Shown here one piece after another: positions 25,641 to 33,690 of a DNA stretch of 64,000 bases. Within the stretch, counting starts at the first letter, position 1, and each line of letters starts with the position of its first letter. Position numbers and translations under genes: made by a program. Origin of the DNA: JACVRM01 sp036824245 (GTDB taxonomy: Bacteria; Actinomycetota; Thermoleophilia; Gaiellales; Gaiellaceae); NCBI GenBank assembly GCA_036824245.1, contig DAITAO010000003.1, positions 31,721 to 95,720 on the forward strand, written 5' to 3'. The notes beneath the pieces were generated by a model that saw only the letters and a program-made list of their open reading frames with translations, did no database searches and had not been told where the DNA came from.

Positions 25641-26831
25641 CTAGCCTCGGAGCGAACGAAAAACGGAGAACGAAGGCTTGCGCGCGTTCGTGGCCGTCAG
25701 CAGGCCCGACTGCCAGCGCTGTCCGATGCCCGGTTCGTCTTTGAGCAGGTACCAGAGCATCATGTCGATCCGGGGATGACGTCGGGCGATTCGATACGCC
25801 TGGCGCAGGTAGGCGGCCTGCTTCGCCCAGCTGACGCCGAAGGTCTTGTCGGGCGGGCTCGTCTGATACCCGTATTCGGTGATCCAGAGGCGCTTGGCGC
25901 CGTAGAGCCGGGTCAGATCCTTGACGAGGTCACCGATGTTGCCGAGCGTGACCGGCGGCGCGATGAGCCCGCGCTTGCCCCTGTTCGACTTGGGCTTCGT
26001 AGTCGGCGTCTCGGTAGGCCTTTGGTAGTACGGATGGTGGGCGTAGGCGTCAAATCGCTTGAGACCGGCGCGCTTCAGGCCGCGCAGGAAGGGGATCGGC
26101 CCGATGGAGGAGCGCCGTTTGCCGGCGATGTTGTTGCCGCGCGGCGCGGTTACACCGCAGGCGACCTTCTGTCCGGCGAGCGTCGTCAGATGGACGCCGG
26201 TGAAGATCGCGTTGCAGAGCTTTGCGTAGTTGATCGGGCTCTGAGCCACCCAGCGCCGATTCTTACCCTTGCCTTTGCGCAGGTACTGCGGGAACAGGAA
26301 GAGCGGGTTGTTCGGCTCGTTCCAGGCCAGCCAGTGACGCACGGCCGGCAGGGTCTTGTCCTCGGTTTCCGAGTTGCCGTCGTCCGGGGCAAACGTGCCG
26401 CTGTAGCGCCTCGCGGCCGCGTAGGCGAAGTTGCGCAGGTCGGCGATCTTGGTCGGCATACGGTTCAGGCCGCGCGCGCTGTTCGCCCAGTGCGGCGTGT
26501 CGACGATCGAGAAGACGATGCGGATGTCGTGCTCGTCCGCGTCCCGCACGGCGCGGTCGTACCGCGCCCAATCGTAGGCTGCGTCATTCGGGTCGGCCGC
26601 GTCCTGGGGCCGGCGGTCGGCCACGCCGAGCCCGCCGCCCCAGTGGAGCGTCACGCGCACCACCTGCGTGCGCAGCTGCTGCAGCATCGGGAAGGAGGTC
26701 TCAGGATGCCCGAGCACCTGCGAGTCGTCGTAGATGCCGAGCAGCATCTTCCCTGACGCCGGGGCGCGGTCCGCAGCGGCGCCCGCGACGACGGCGACAG
26801 CCGCCGCCAGAAGAAGAAGTTTCTTAGACAC
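25641..26831 (-). CDS. Secreted glycoside hydrolase-like protein (clan A, GH5/GH39-like)
   Basis: A 396-residue protein with a signal peptide (KKLLLLAAAVAVVAGAAA). The mature part looks like a (beta/alpha)8 hydrolase: VVRVTLHWGGGLGVADRRP, IRIVFSIVDTPHWANSA, the likely acid/base Glu in HWLAWNEPNNPLFLFPQY and the likely nucleophile Glu in KRLWITEYGYQTSPPDKT. This pairing of an Asn-Glu-Pro and a later Thr-Glu-Tyr/Phe is the clan GH-A pattern. It may trim or cut the exported polysaccharide. The GTG start overlaps the end of the UDP-glucuronate decarboxylase gene by eight bases and Rmd follows seven bases after it, so a hydrolase is embedded in the nucleotide-sugar operon. Confidence 0.8.
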   Translation of the reverse strand: MSKKLLLLAAAVAVVAGAAADRAPASGKMLLGIYDDSQVLGHPETSFPMLQQLRTQVVRVTLHWGGGLGVADRRPQDAADPNDAAYDWARYDRAVRDADEHDIRIVFSIVDTPHWANSARGLNRMPTKIADLRNFAYAAARRYSGTFAPDDGNSETEDKTLPAVRHWLAWNEPNNPLFLFPQYLRKGKGKNRRWVAQSPINYAKLCNAIFTGVHLTTLAGQKVACGVTAPRGNNIAGKRRSSIGPIPFLRGLKRAGLKRFDAYAHHPYYQRPTETPTTKPKSNRGKRGLIAPPVTLGNIGDLVKDLTRLYGAKRLWITEYGYQTSPPDKTFGVSWAKQAAYLRQAYRIARRHPRIDMMLWYLLKDEPGIGQRWQSGLLTATNARKPSFSVFRSLRG

Positions 26832-27762
26832 CGACGGCTTGTTCTCTCCCGGTGCCCAACATCCTTCTCAGTCCTTCCTCGAGCTCGATCTCCGGCTCCC
26901 AGCCGAGCACCTGCTTCGCACGCGTGATGTCGGGCTGGCGGATCTGAGGATCGTCGACGGGCAGTGCCTCGTGGACGATCTCGCTGCTCGACCCGGTCAC
27001 GCGGATGACCGTCTCGGCCAGCTCCAGGATCGTGAACTCGCCAGGGTTGCCGAGGTTGACGGGCAGATGCTCGCCGCACTCGCAGAGCAGCACGAGCCCG
27101 CGCACCATGTCGTCGACGTAACAGAAGCTGCGCGTCTGCGAACCGTCGCCGAAGACCGTGATCGGCTCGTTCTCGAGCGCCTGGCGCATGAAGGTCGGGA
27201 TGGCGCGTCCGTCGTGGCTTCTCATCCGACGCCCGTAGCTATTAAAAATTCGCGCGATGCACGTGTTCACGCCTTGCTGGCCGTGGTACGCCATCGTCAG
27301 CGCCTCCGCGTAACGCTTGGCCTCGTCGTACACGCCGCGCGGGCCGACCGGGTTCACGTTGCCCCAGTAGGTCTCCGGCTGCGGATGCACCTGCGGGTCT
27401 CCGTACACCTCGCTGGTCGACGCGAGCAGGAAGCGGGCGCGCTTGAACTTCGCGAGCCCGAGCGCGTGGTGCGTTCCGTAGGAGCCCACCTTGAGCGAGA
27501 GGAGCGGCTGGCGGAGATAGTCGATCGGGCTCGGCAGGGCAGCGAGGTGGTAGACGACGTCGACCGCCTCGTCGATCTGGATCTCCTCGATGACGTCGTG
27601 GTTCAGGAACGTGAACGCGTCGTCGCGGATGTGCTCGATGTTGGTGAGCGTGCTCGTCTCGAGGTTGTCCACGCAGATGACGCGATGACCCCGTTCGAGC
27701 AGGTAATCGCAGATGTGGGAGCCAAGGAATCCGGTCCCGCCGGTCACGACGGCCGTTGCCAT
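26824..27762 (-). CDS. uxs: UDP-glucuronate decarboxylase (UDP-xylose synthase)
   Basis: A 312-residue extended SDR enzyme. VVTGGTGFLGSHICDYLLER binds NAD, and the run from FLLASTSEVYGDPQVHPQP to YWGNVNPVGPRGVYDEAKRY is the signature of UXS proteins, including the catalytic Ser, Tyr and Lys. IFNSYGRRMRSHDGRAIPTF and VFGDGSQTRSFCYVDDMVRG also match. It converts UDP-glucuronate to UDP-xylose, so a pentose is likely in the polymer. The start is ATG 27762; a GTG/other start further up is less likely because the first strand begins right here. It is the first gene of the minus-strand operon that continues to 22.2 kb. Confidence 0.92.
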   Translation of the reverse strand: MATAVVTGGTGFLGSHICDYLLERGHRVICVDNLETSTLTNIEHIRDDAFTFLNHDVIEEIQIDEAVDVVYHLAALPSPIDYLRQPLLSLKVGSYGTHHALGLAKFKRARFLLASTSEVYGDPQVHPQPETYWGNVNPVGPRGVYDEAKRYAEALTMAYHGQQGVNTCIARIFNSYGRRMRSHDGRAIPTFMRQALENEPITVFGDGSQTRSFCYVDDMVRGLVLLCECGEHLPVNLGNPGEFTILELAETVIRVTGSSSEIVHEALPVDDPQIRQPDITRAKQVLGWEPEIELEEGLRRMLGTGREQAVGV

Positions 27763-27859
27763 GCCGGGCGATGATAGCCATGGCTTCCGCCGGAACGGGC
27801 CAATTTGCAGCAATCCTTACGTGCCGCTGAAATCTTGACCAGGCGGGAACAGTGTCGAC

Positions 27860-30508
27860 ATGAGCGATCGCGACGACCACGAGGACACCGACGAGGGCTG
27901 GCAGGAGGAGTCCGATGAGGAAGCCCTCCAGGCCTTCGGCCGCTTCTGGTTCGAGAACGAGCCGCCGCGGGCTGCGGCCACATTCGTTCCCGACGGACGA
28001 GAGGAGGCTTTCGACGCAGCGCGGGCTGCGATAAGCGGCGTGCCGCCGCGCTCAGTTGCCCTGGTGGGCGGCGAGGGCGCCGGCAAGTCAACGGTCGCGC
28101 GCGAGCTGGCCGCGCGCCTCCGCGAGCAGGGCTGGCGCATCTTCGAGGCGTCGTCCGTGGAGACCATGGCCGGCATGATGTTCCTCGGCATGCTCGAGGC
28201 ACGGCTGCAGGCGGTCGTCCGCCTGGGCCGCAAGCAGCCGCTGCTCTGGGTCTTTCCCGACCTGCTGCAGGCGGTCGGGGCGGGCGCGTGGCACAGAGAC
28301 ACGACCGGCCTGATCGGTCGCATGCTGCCGTCGCTCGAACGCGGCGAGATCGTGCTGCTCGCCGAGGTGCGGCCCGACGACTGGGCGTCGCTCGTCCAGC
28401 TGCGCCCGCGCGTTCGACAGGCTGTGCAGCGGGTCGACCTGCCCCCGCTCGACGAGCGCGCCGCCCTGCAGCTGGCCCGGGAGCGGCTGGAGCGCACGGC
28501 CACGCGCGTCGAGGACGCCACGCTTCGTGAGGCGCTTCAGCTCGCCGACCACTACCTGCCGGCGGCCGAGCTGCCCGGCCATCTGCTGCGCCTGGTCGAT
28601 GCGGCGCAGCGGAGCCTGCTGCGCACCGGCGACACGGAGGTGCTCAACCCCGGCTCGGTGGTCGGCGCGCTGTCGGAGCTGACCGGCCTGCCCGCGGCGC
28701 TGCTGGACGAGCGCCGCCGGCTCGACCTCGCCGAGGTGCGCGCCTTCTTCGAGCGGCGCATTCTCGGCCAGCCCGACGCCGTGGGCTGCCTGGTCGAGCG
28801 CATCGCGCTCTTCAAGGCAGGGCTGACGGATCCCACACGTCCGCTCGGCGTCTTCCTCTTTGTCGGCCCGACCGGCACGGGCAAGACCGAGCTCGCGAAG
28901 TCGCTCGCGGAGTACCTGTTCGGCTCGCCGAAGCGGCTCGTCCGCCTCGACATGAGTGAGTACCGGACTCCGGACAGCCTCGAGCGGCTGCTCGCCGGCC
29001 CCGAGTCGACCGAGTCGTCGGGCCTCATCGCCGCCGTGCGCCGCCAGCCGTTCTCGGTCGTCCTGCTCGACGAGTTCGAGAAGGCGGCGACACCGATCTG
29101 GGACGTCTTCCTGCAGCTCTTCGACGACGGCCGGCTCACGGACCGCAGCGGCAACACGGCCGACTTCCGCCACAGCGTCGTCATCCTCACCTCGAACCTG
29201 GGCTCGGCGCCCAAGGCGTCGCGCGTCGGCTTCGCCCCGGATGAGCAGGGCGCGATCGCTCCGGCGGCGCTCGAGCGCGCGGTGAGCCAGACATTCCGGC
29301 CCGAGTTCGTCAACCGCCTCGACCGAGTGGTCGTCTTCCGGCCGCTGACGCGTGACGTGATGCGACAGCTCGTCGAGAAGGAGCTCAACGACGTGCTCGG
29401 CCGGCGCGGCCTGCGCACGCGTCCGTGGGCAGTCGAGTGGGACGCGAGCGCGCTCGACTTCTTGCTCGAGAAGGGGTTCACCACCGACCTGGGCGCCCGG
29501 CCGCTCAAGCGCGCGGTCGAGACGCACGTGCTCGCCCCGCTGGCGCGGGCGATCGTCGAACGCGACGTGCCTCAGGGCGACCAGTTCCTGTTCGTGCGCG
29601 CGGGCGGCTCGGAGATCGACGTGCAGTTCGTCGACCCGGAGACGGAGCTGCCGTCGGCCGAGAGCGAGGGCGGCACACGGCGGCTCGAGGACATCGTCGC
29701 CGACCCGCGCGGCACGCCTGACGATCGCGCGTTCCTCGCCCAGATGCTCGAGCAGCTCGCCGGCCGGATCCGCGACCCCGGGTGGCACAGCGCGAAGCAG
29801 GCCGCGCTCGCCCGGATGACCGAGGACGGCTTCTGGGAGTCGCCGGACCGCTTCCGGACGCTCGGGCGAGCCGAGTATTTGGATCGCATCGAGGCCGGCT
29901 TCGCGACGGCGGAGTCGCTTGCGCGCCGTCTCCACCGCTCAGCGCGCGTCAACGGAGACGCTTCCGCCGGCATCACCCAGCTGCTCGCCCAGCGCCTCTT
30001 CGTGTTGCAAGCGGCGCTCGGCGGCCTCGACGCGGGCGACCCGCCTGGCGCCTACGTGCAGGTGCGCCCCGGCTCGAACGAGCCGGGCGCAGCCGCCTTC
30101 GCGCGGCGCCTCGCCGACATGTACCGCGCGTGGGCCGAGAAGCGGGGCATGCGCCTCGAGGAGCTGCAGCGGCGCGACGGCGACTCGCGCGGCAGTGTCG
30201 TGCTCGGCGTGGACGGGTTCGGCGCGCTGACGCTGCTCAAGGGAGAGACGGGGGTGCACGTGTTCGAGACACCGCGCGACGAGCACTCGTTCGACCGCGT
30301 CACGGCGCACGTGGTCGTGATCGCGCAGCCACCGGAGCCCGCCGATTCCTCGGCGCGCGCGGCGGCCGCGCTAGCCGGTGCCGAGGCGCCGCAGACGATC
30401 GTGCGTCGCTACCGCGAGGAGCCGTCACCGCTCGTGCGCGACAGCGTGCGCGGCTGGCGGACGGGCCGCCTCGATCGCGTGCTGGCCGGCGATTTCGACC
30501 TCTTCTAG
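27860..30508 (+). CDS. Clp-type AAA+ ATPase fused to a release-factor-like (RF2 N-terminal/PCRF) region
   Basis: An 882-residue protein. Residues 1-60 are acidic. A first P-loop domain has GGEGAGKST (70-78) but only a degenerate Walker B (LLWVFPDLLQ). A second, Clp/Hsp100-type AAA+ domain has FVGPTGTGKTELAKSLAEYL (about 334), VVLLDEFEKAATPIWDVFLQ (about 404), sensor 1 in VVILTSNLGS and sensor 2 in TDLGARPLKRAVET. A VGF tripeptide (about 455-457) sits where ClpC-like unfoldases carry the ClpP-binding loop. From about residue 650, MTEDGFWESPDRF and then YVQVRPGSNEPGAAAFARRL, MYRAWAEKRGMRLEEL and KGETGVHVFETP follow the order of class I release factor 2 (FWDD..., AGSGGTEA..., MYLRWAE..., TETGVHR). 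The GGQ domain is absent. It may unfold proteins at stalled ribosomes; that is inference. Confidence 0.85.
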   Translation: MSDRDDHEDTDEGWQEESDEEALQAFGRFWFENEPPRAAATFVPDGREEAFDAARAAISGVPPRSVALVGGEGAGKSTVARELAARLREQGWRIFEASSVETMAGMMFLGMLEARLQAVVRLGRKQPLLWVFPDLLQAVGAGAWHRDTTGLIGRMLPSLERGEIVLLAEVRPDDWASLVQLRPRVRQAVQRVDLPPLDERAALQLARERLERTATRVEDATLREALQLADHYLPAAELPGHLLRLVDAAQRSLLRTGDTEVLNPGSVVGALSELTGLPAALLDERRRLDLAEVRAFFERRILGQPDAVGCLVERIALFKAGLTDPTRPLGVFLFVGPTGTGKTELAKSLAEYLFGSPKRLVRLDMSEYRTPDSLERLLAGPESTESSGLIAAVRRQPFSVVLLDEFEKAATPIWDVFLQLFDDGRLTDRSGNTADFRHSVVILTSNLGSAPKASRVGFAPDEQGAIAPAALERAVSQTFRPEFVNRLDRVVVFRPLTRDVMRQLVEKELNDVLGRRGLRTRPWAVEWDASALDFLLEKGFTTDLGARPLKRAVETHVLAPLARAIVERDVPQGDQFLFVRAGGSEIDVQFVDPETELPSAESEGGTRRLEDIVADPRGTPDDRAFLAQMLEQLAGRIRDPGWHSAKQAALARMTEDGFWESPDRFRTLGRAEYLDRIEAGFATAESLARRLHRSARVNGDASAGITQLLAQRLFVLQAALGGLDAGDPPGAYVQVRPGSNEPGAAAFARRLADMYRAWAEKRGMRLEELQRRDGDSRGSVVLGVDGFGALTLLKGETGVHVFETPRDEHSFDRVTAHVVVIAQPPEPADSSARAAAALAGAEAPQTIVRRYREEPSPLVRDSVRGWRTGRLDRVLAGDFDLF

Positions 30509-31053
30509 GCGATGCCGAGCAGATCGGTCGCGGCACCGACCAGCTCGTCGCCGGCGTCCAGCCGTCGGACCACGCCGACGTCAAGGCGCGCCTGCACGCC
30601 GTCGAAGAGCGTGTAGTTCGCCCACAGCGACTCGAACGTCGACCACCAGCGCAAGCCGGCCGCTTGGGGGTGCCGCGTGAAGAGCTCGCGCGCCTGCGGC
30701 TGTGTGACTGTTCGATTTCTGGTTGCCACTCGCGAGGGACGAAGCCGCTCGCGAGTCAGCGTGCGCGGCTCGTCGAGGTCGACGATCTCCTCGTCGTCCC
30801 GCACCTCGATCTCGGCGACGGCCAGCGGCAGCCCATGACGCACGAGCAGCTCCGGCGTGAAGCGGTGGCCGCGCCAGGGCGCCAGCTGCTCGACGACGCC
30901 GGACACGTCGCGGTCGGTCAGGTACAGGCAGCCGTAGAGGTCAGGATTGTCGTGCCGGCCGTCCCCCTGGTGCTCACGCGGGATCCAAAGCGCGCCACCG
31001 GCCGCGTGTGGGGCAGCACGTCTATTCCAGGCGAAGCAGCGGTGGACGATCAC
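30505..31053 (-). CDS. RES-domain toxin (NAD-degrading type)
   Basis: A 182-residue RES-family protein, partner of the Xre-type antitoxin upstream. VIVHRCFAWNRRAAP gives the conserved Arg, GCLYLTDRDVSGVVEQL the conserved Glu, and WWSTFESLWANYTLFDG the conserved Ser region from which the family is named. RES toxins related to MbcT cleave or phosphorolyse NAD and stop growth. The GTG start overlaps the antitoxin stop by four bases (GTGA), which supports this short start over the long frame that reads through the antitoxin. Its 3' end overlaps the convergent AAA+ gene by four bases. Confidence 0.86.
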   Translation of the reverse strand: MIVHRCFAWNRRAAPHAAGGALWIPREHQGDGRHDNPDLYGCLYLTDRDVSGVVEQLAPWRGHRFTPELLVRHGLPLAVAEIEVRDDEEIVDLDEPRTLTRERLRPSRVATRNRTVTQPQARELFTRHPQAAGLRWWSTFESLWANYTLFDGVQARLDVGVVRRLDAGDELVGAATDLLGIA

Positions 31054-31382
31054 GCAAACGAGCCCGCGCGCTCGGCGCGGATCGCTCGCATGAGCTCTTC
31101 GGCCTTGCCCGACCGGACGAGGTCGATGGGCCGGCGGTCGCCCAGGTGTGGGTTGAGGCCGAACAGCCACGCGCGCGCAGCGGACGGCTCGTAGAGGCGC
31201 ACCAGGCTCGACATGACCAGCTCGAGCAGGTCGACCCGCTCGGCGTTCAGCGGATCGATGCCGGCACCCCGCAGCCAGCGGCTCACCCGCGAGCGGCTGA
31301 CGCCCAGCAGCTCCGCAAGCGCCGACTGGCTCTCGAAGTCCTGGGCCAGAGCGCGCACCTTGGCTGTGGTTGCGACCGGCAT
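31050..31382 (-). CDS. Xre/MbcA/ParS-type antitoxin (DUF2384)
   Basis: A 110-residue protein. The N-terminal half is a helix-turn-helix (SALAELLGVSRSRVSRWLRG) and the C-terminal half is the toxin-binding DUF2384 domain (SLVRLYEPSAARAWLFGLNP, then DRRPIDLVRSGKAEELMRAI). It would neutralise the RES toxin and bind its own operator. A perfect inverted repeat with nine-base arms lies 13 bases upstream of the ATG. Confidence 0.9.
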   Translation of the reverse strand: MPVATTAKVRALAQDFESQSALAELLGVSRSRVSRWLRGAGIDPLNAERVDLLELVMSSLVRLYEPSAARAWLFGLNPHLGDRRPIDLVRSGKAEELMRAIRAERAGSFA

Positions 31383-31394
31383 GGCTCGATCGTA

Positions 31395-31415
31395 GCGCAA
31401 CAATTCTTGTTGCGC
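31395..31415. promoter_or_regulatory. Perfect inverted repeat, likely operator of the RES/Xre pair
   Basis: Arms GCGCAACAA and its exact complement flank a three-base TTC spacer. The site lies between the divergent antitoxin (start 31382) and ICMT-like (start 31429) genes, so it could control both. The size suits binding of a dimeric Xre antitoxin; binding is inferred. Confidence 0.7.
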
Positions 31416-31428
31416 GTACGCTCTGGGC

Positions 31429-31911
31429 GTGAATGCCTGGCGACATCTGCTCGCCGTCCTCCTGTGCCCGGGCGTCGTCGCCGTGATCGTCCCGGCGATC
31501 ATCGTCTGGCGCAACGGGGAACCCGCGCTCGTGCCGGGCCTCCTGGGCGCAGTGCTGATCGGCGTCGGCATCGCACTCGTTGCCTGGACCGTCACGCTCT
31601 TCGCAAGAGTCGGACGAGGCACGCTCGCGCCGTGGGACCCGACCTCGCGGCTCGTCGTGCGCGGCCCTTACCGCCATGTGCGCCACCCGATGATCACGGG
31701 TGTCGGCTGCGTGCTCCTGGGCGAGGCTGCGCTGGTCCGCTCGCTGCCGCTGCTGATCTGGCTCGCGGCGTTCGTGGCCGTGAACGCCCTCTACCTGCCG
31801 CTCGTCGAGGAGAAGGGCCTCAGCCGACGCTTCGGCGAGGAGTACGAGCGCTACAAGGCCAATGTCCCGCGCTGGCTGCCGCGCCGGAGGCCCTGGGACG
31901 CGCCTGACTGA
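31429..31911 (+). CDS. Isoprenylcysteine carboxyl methyltransferase-like membrane protein
   Basis: A 160-residue membrane protein with four to five hydrophobic helices. The C-terminal signature RLVVRGPYRHVRHPMITGVG and LVEEKGLSRRFGEEYERYKA matches the ICMT/phospholipid methyltransferase (PEMT) superfamily, where the RHP and EE/RFG segments bind SAM. The bacterial substrate is usually unknown. The GTG start is 14 bases from the operator palindrome shared with the antitoxin gene. Confidence 0.85.
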   Translation: MNAWRHLLAVLLCPGVVAVIVPAIIVWRNGEPALVPGLLGAVLIGVGIALVAWTVTLFARVGRGTLAPWDPTSRLVVRGPYRHVRHPMITGVGCVLLGEAALVRSLPLLIWLAAFVAVNALYLPLVEEKGLSRRFGEEYERYKANVPRWLPRRRPWDAPD

Positions 31912-32013
31912 CTTACGCTGGCCCTGAGTTCACAGAAGATTTACCCGCAAACGCGGACTTTCGACAGTTGCCCTCGTCCCACCCTCGTGAGGACGACACA
32001 CGAAAGGGGTTCC

Positions 32014-32847
32014 ATGCGCATCAAGACTGGACGTTTCCGCCGGCGCACGCTCGCATTCGCCGGCTCCGCAGCGGCACTCCTCGCCCTGGCCGGCCTCGCA
32101 GTCGGCGCCCAGCAGGCCTCACCGCCAACGGTTCGCGCGGTGCCGACGATCGAGGGCGAAGCGCGCGAGGGCAAGACACTGACTGCTCGCCCGGGTGAGT
32201 GGGGCGGCTCGCCCGCCCCGACGTTCACCTACCAGTGGCGTCGCTGCGATAGCGCGGGCAACAACTGCGTGGCCATTTCCGGGGCGACGGCGACTACCTA
32301 CGCGCTCGTCGCGGCAGACGTGAACCGAACGATCCGCGTGCGCGTGTCGGGGACGAACAGGGACGGGGTCGTTACGGCCGTGTCCCGCCCGACGCCCGTC
32401 GTGGTGGCGGCAAACAGCCCGCTGCCGCCGGGCGCGCCGGCCGGAGCCGTGCGGCTCGCCGACGGCAAGATCTCCATCCCGGCGACGAGCGTGGCGCTGC
32501 CCGATCGGCTGATCATCTCGGCCGTGCAATTCCAGCCGTCCATCATCCGCTCGCGGCAGCCATTCCTGGGCCGCTTCCGCGTCACGGATACGCGCGGCTA
32601 CGTCGTGCGCGACGTGCTCGTGTACGCGCTGGGGCTGCCGTACAGCTGGCTGCAGCAGGGCGTCGAGCGGCCGACAGACGTGGAGGGCTACGCGAACATC
32701 GAGCTCATGCCCACGGCGCGGACGCCGCTCGTCAACGGCAGCACGATCGTCATCTTCGTGCGAGCCCGCAAGGTGGGCGACGACCTGCTCGCCGGCGTCT
32801 CGACGCGGCGGCTCGTTCAGGTCCGCCTCGCCCGGCCGGCGAGCTAG
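32014..32847 (+). CDS. Secreted protein with an Ig-like/fibronectin-like domain
   Basis: A 277-residue exported protein. The start at ATG 32014 has a good ribosome site (AAAGGGG) and is followed by a basic stretch and a signal helix (LAFAGSAAALLALAGLAVGA). Residues about 50-115 form an Ig-like repeat often seen in Thermoleophilia surface proteins (TLTARPGEWGGSPAPTFTYQ, then CVAISGATATTYALVAADVN). The C-terminal half (FLGRFRVTDTRGYVVRDVLV and IVIFVRARKVGDDLLAGVST) is beta-rich. It is likely a surface or matrix protein; no enzyme motif is seen. Confidence 0.8.
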   Translation: MRIKTGRFRRRTLAFAGSAAALLALAGLAVGAQQASPPTVRAVPTIEGEAREGKTLTARPGEWGGSPAPTFTYQWRRCDSAGNNCVAISGATATTYALVAADVNRTIRVRVSGTNRDGVVTAVSRPTPVVVAANSPLPPGAPAGAVRLADGKISIPATSVALPDRLIISAVQFQPSIIRSRQPFLGRFRVTDTRGYVVRDVLVYALGLPYSWLQQGVERPTDVEGYANIELMPTARTPLVNGSTIVIFVRARKVGDDLLAGVSTRRLVQVRLARPAS

Positions 32848-33180
32848 CGGGATCACTCTGCGGGGGCAGTCTAGGACTGTCCCCGCAGGGGACTGTCCCA
32901 TCACGCTGCGCCGCAGTCGAGATCCGCTACGACGACCACGCGAAAGACCTTCAGAGCGTGCACAGCCGAGTCTGCAACGAGTCGGCGCCGTTGATTTCTG
33001 ACCTCGTGCTGCCATGACGACCTTGAACGGGGGACCCAACTGGGCGCCATCGACATCCGAAACCCACGCGCTCGCCATAGCCGGGCAAGCCGGGCATCCC
33101 GAGCGGACGCTCGGAGCACATCTTGAAACGCAGCGCTACGAGGTGTAGAAGGTCTGTTGTCCTGAGGCAACGGAGGGACG
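32848..33180. other. Gene-free stretch with palindromic repeats
   Basis: No convincing gene is seen in these 333 bases. The left end holds the hairpin repeat described separately. A short frame around 32910-33010 (reading VEIRYDDHAKDLQSVHSR on the plus strand) ends quickly and could be a remnant of a small toxin-like gene, but this is weak. A likely ribosome site (GGAGGG) ends the stretch at 33172-33178 before the next ATG. Confidence 0.4.
32858..32899. repeat. Hairpin repeat of the GGGACTGTCCC type (copy 1)
   Basis: Two 14-base arms (32858-32871 and 32875-32888) pair fully, with one G:T wobble, around a TAG loop. A second, 5-1-5 palindrome, GGGACTGTCCC, follows at 32889-32899. The stem starts 11 bases after the stop of the secreted-protein gene; it lacks a T-run, so it is more like a REP element than a classic terminator, though it may end transcription. 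A related copy stands at 54702-54732. Confidence 0.7.
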
Positions 33181-33690
33181 ATGCGGCTCCTAAAGGCGTT
33201 CGGCATGATCCTCATCGGGGCGTTCCTGCTGCTCACTGCGCTCCGTGCCGTATTCGAGGATGGCGAATCAGACGCTGATCAGACGGCAAAAGCTTGCAAG
33301 AAGGCGACACAGCTTGCCACGCACGCGCGCTGGCGAAGTGCCGAGACGCAATTTGCCGCACTGATCGACGCTGACCCGAGCCAGAGATGCGCGCGCGACG
33401 GGCTGAACGTGCTCCTCGTACGTCGTTGTCGGGCAGCCGGCGCACTGGCAAGCGCGGGTCGAACGGTCGAGGCGGATCGACGTATGCTCACGCTGCTCGC
33501 GCAGCACCCCCACGCGTCGTGCGCTAAGCGTCAACTGCGCAATTCCGCCAAGCGAGCTTGCTGGACAGCTCGAGGTCACGTCTCGCGTGGCCTACCCGTC
33601 ACAGCCACTAGGGCGTATCACGCGCTCCTCACTCGCATCCCTGCCTCCCATTGCGTCGTACGCGCAACAGGAAAGCGTGCCCGCCGATGA
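33181..33690 (+). CDS. Membrane-anchored or secreted helical protein of unknown function
   Basis: A 169-residue protein with an N-terminal hydrophobic segment (LLKAFGMILIGAFLLLTALR) and a soluble remainder made of helices with regularly spaced cysteines (KACKKATQL, RCARDGL, RRCRAAGAL, SCAKRQL, ACWTARG). The spacing of the helical pairs (HARWRSAETQFAALIDADP and later GRTVEADRRMLTLLAQHP) is TPR-like, suggesting protein binding outside the membrane with disulphides. It overlaps the next gene by four bases (ATGA), so the two probably work together. Confidence 0.68.
   Translation: MRLLKAFGMILIGAFLLLTALRAVFEDGESDADQTAKACKKATQLATHARWRSAETQFAALIDADPSQRCARDGLNVLLVRRCRAAGALASAGRTVEADRRMLTLLAQHPHASCAKRQLRNSAKRACWTARGHVSRGLPVTATRAYHALLTRIPASHCVVRATGKRARR

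Noticed and set aside
28088..29935. A 615-residue minus-strand protein opposite the AAA+ gene
   Set aside because: It is an antisense frame forced open by high GC; the plus strand has Walker and sensor motifs.
29600..30508. A full, active release factor in the AAA+ fusion
   Set aside because: No Gly-Gly-Gln motif is present and the protein ends soon after the PCRF-like part.
30505..31686. A 393-residue RES protein
   Set aside because: The first 210 residues are read-through across the antitoxin gene in another frame. The GTG at 31053 overlaps the antitoxin stop and gives a normal RES length.
32858..32888. A standard rho-independent terminator after the secreted-protein gene
   Set aside because: The stem is strong but no T-run follows, and a related copy occurs upstream of another gene.
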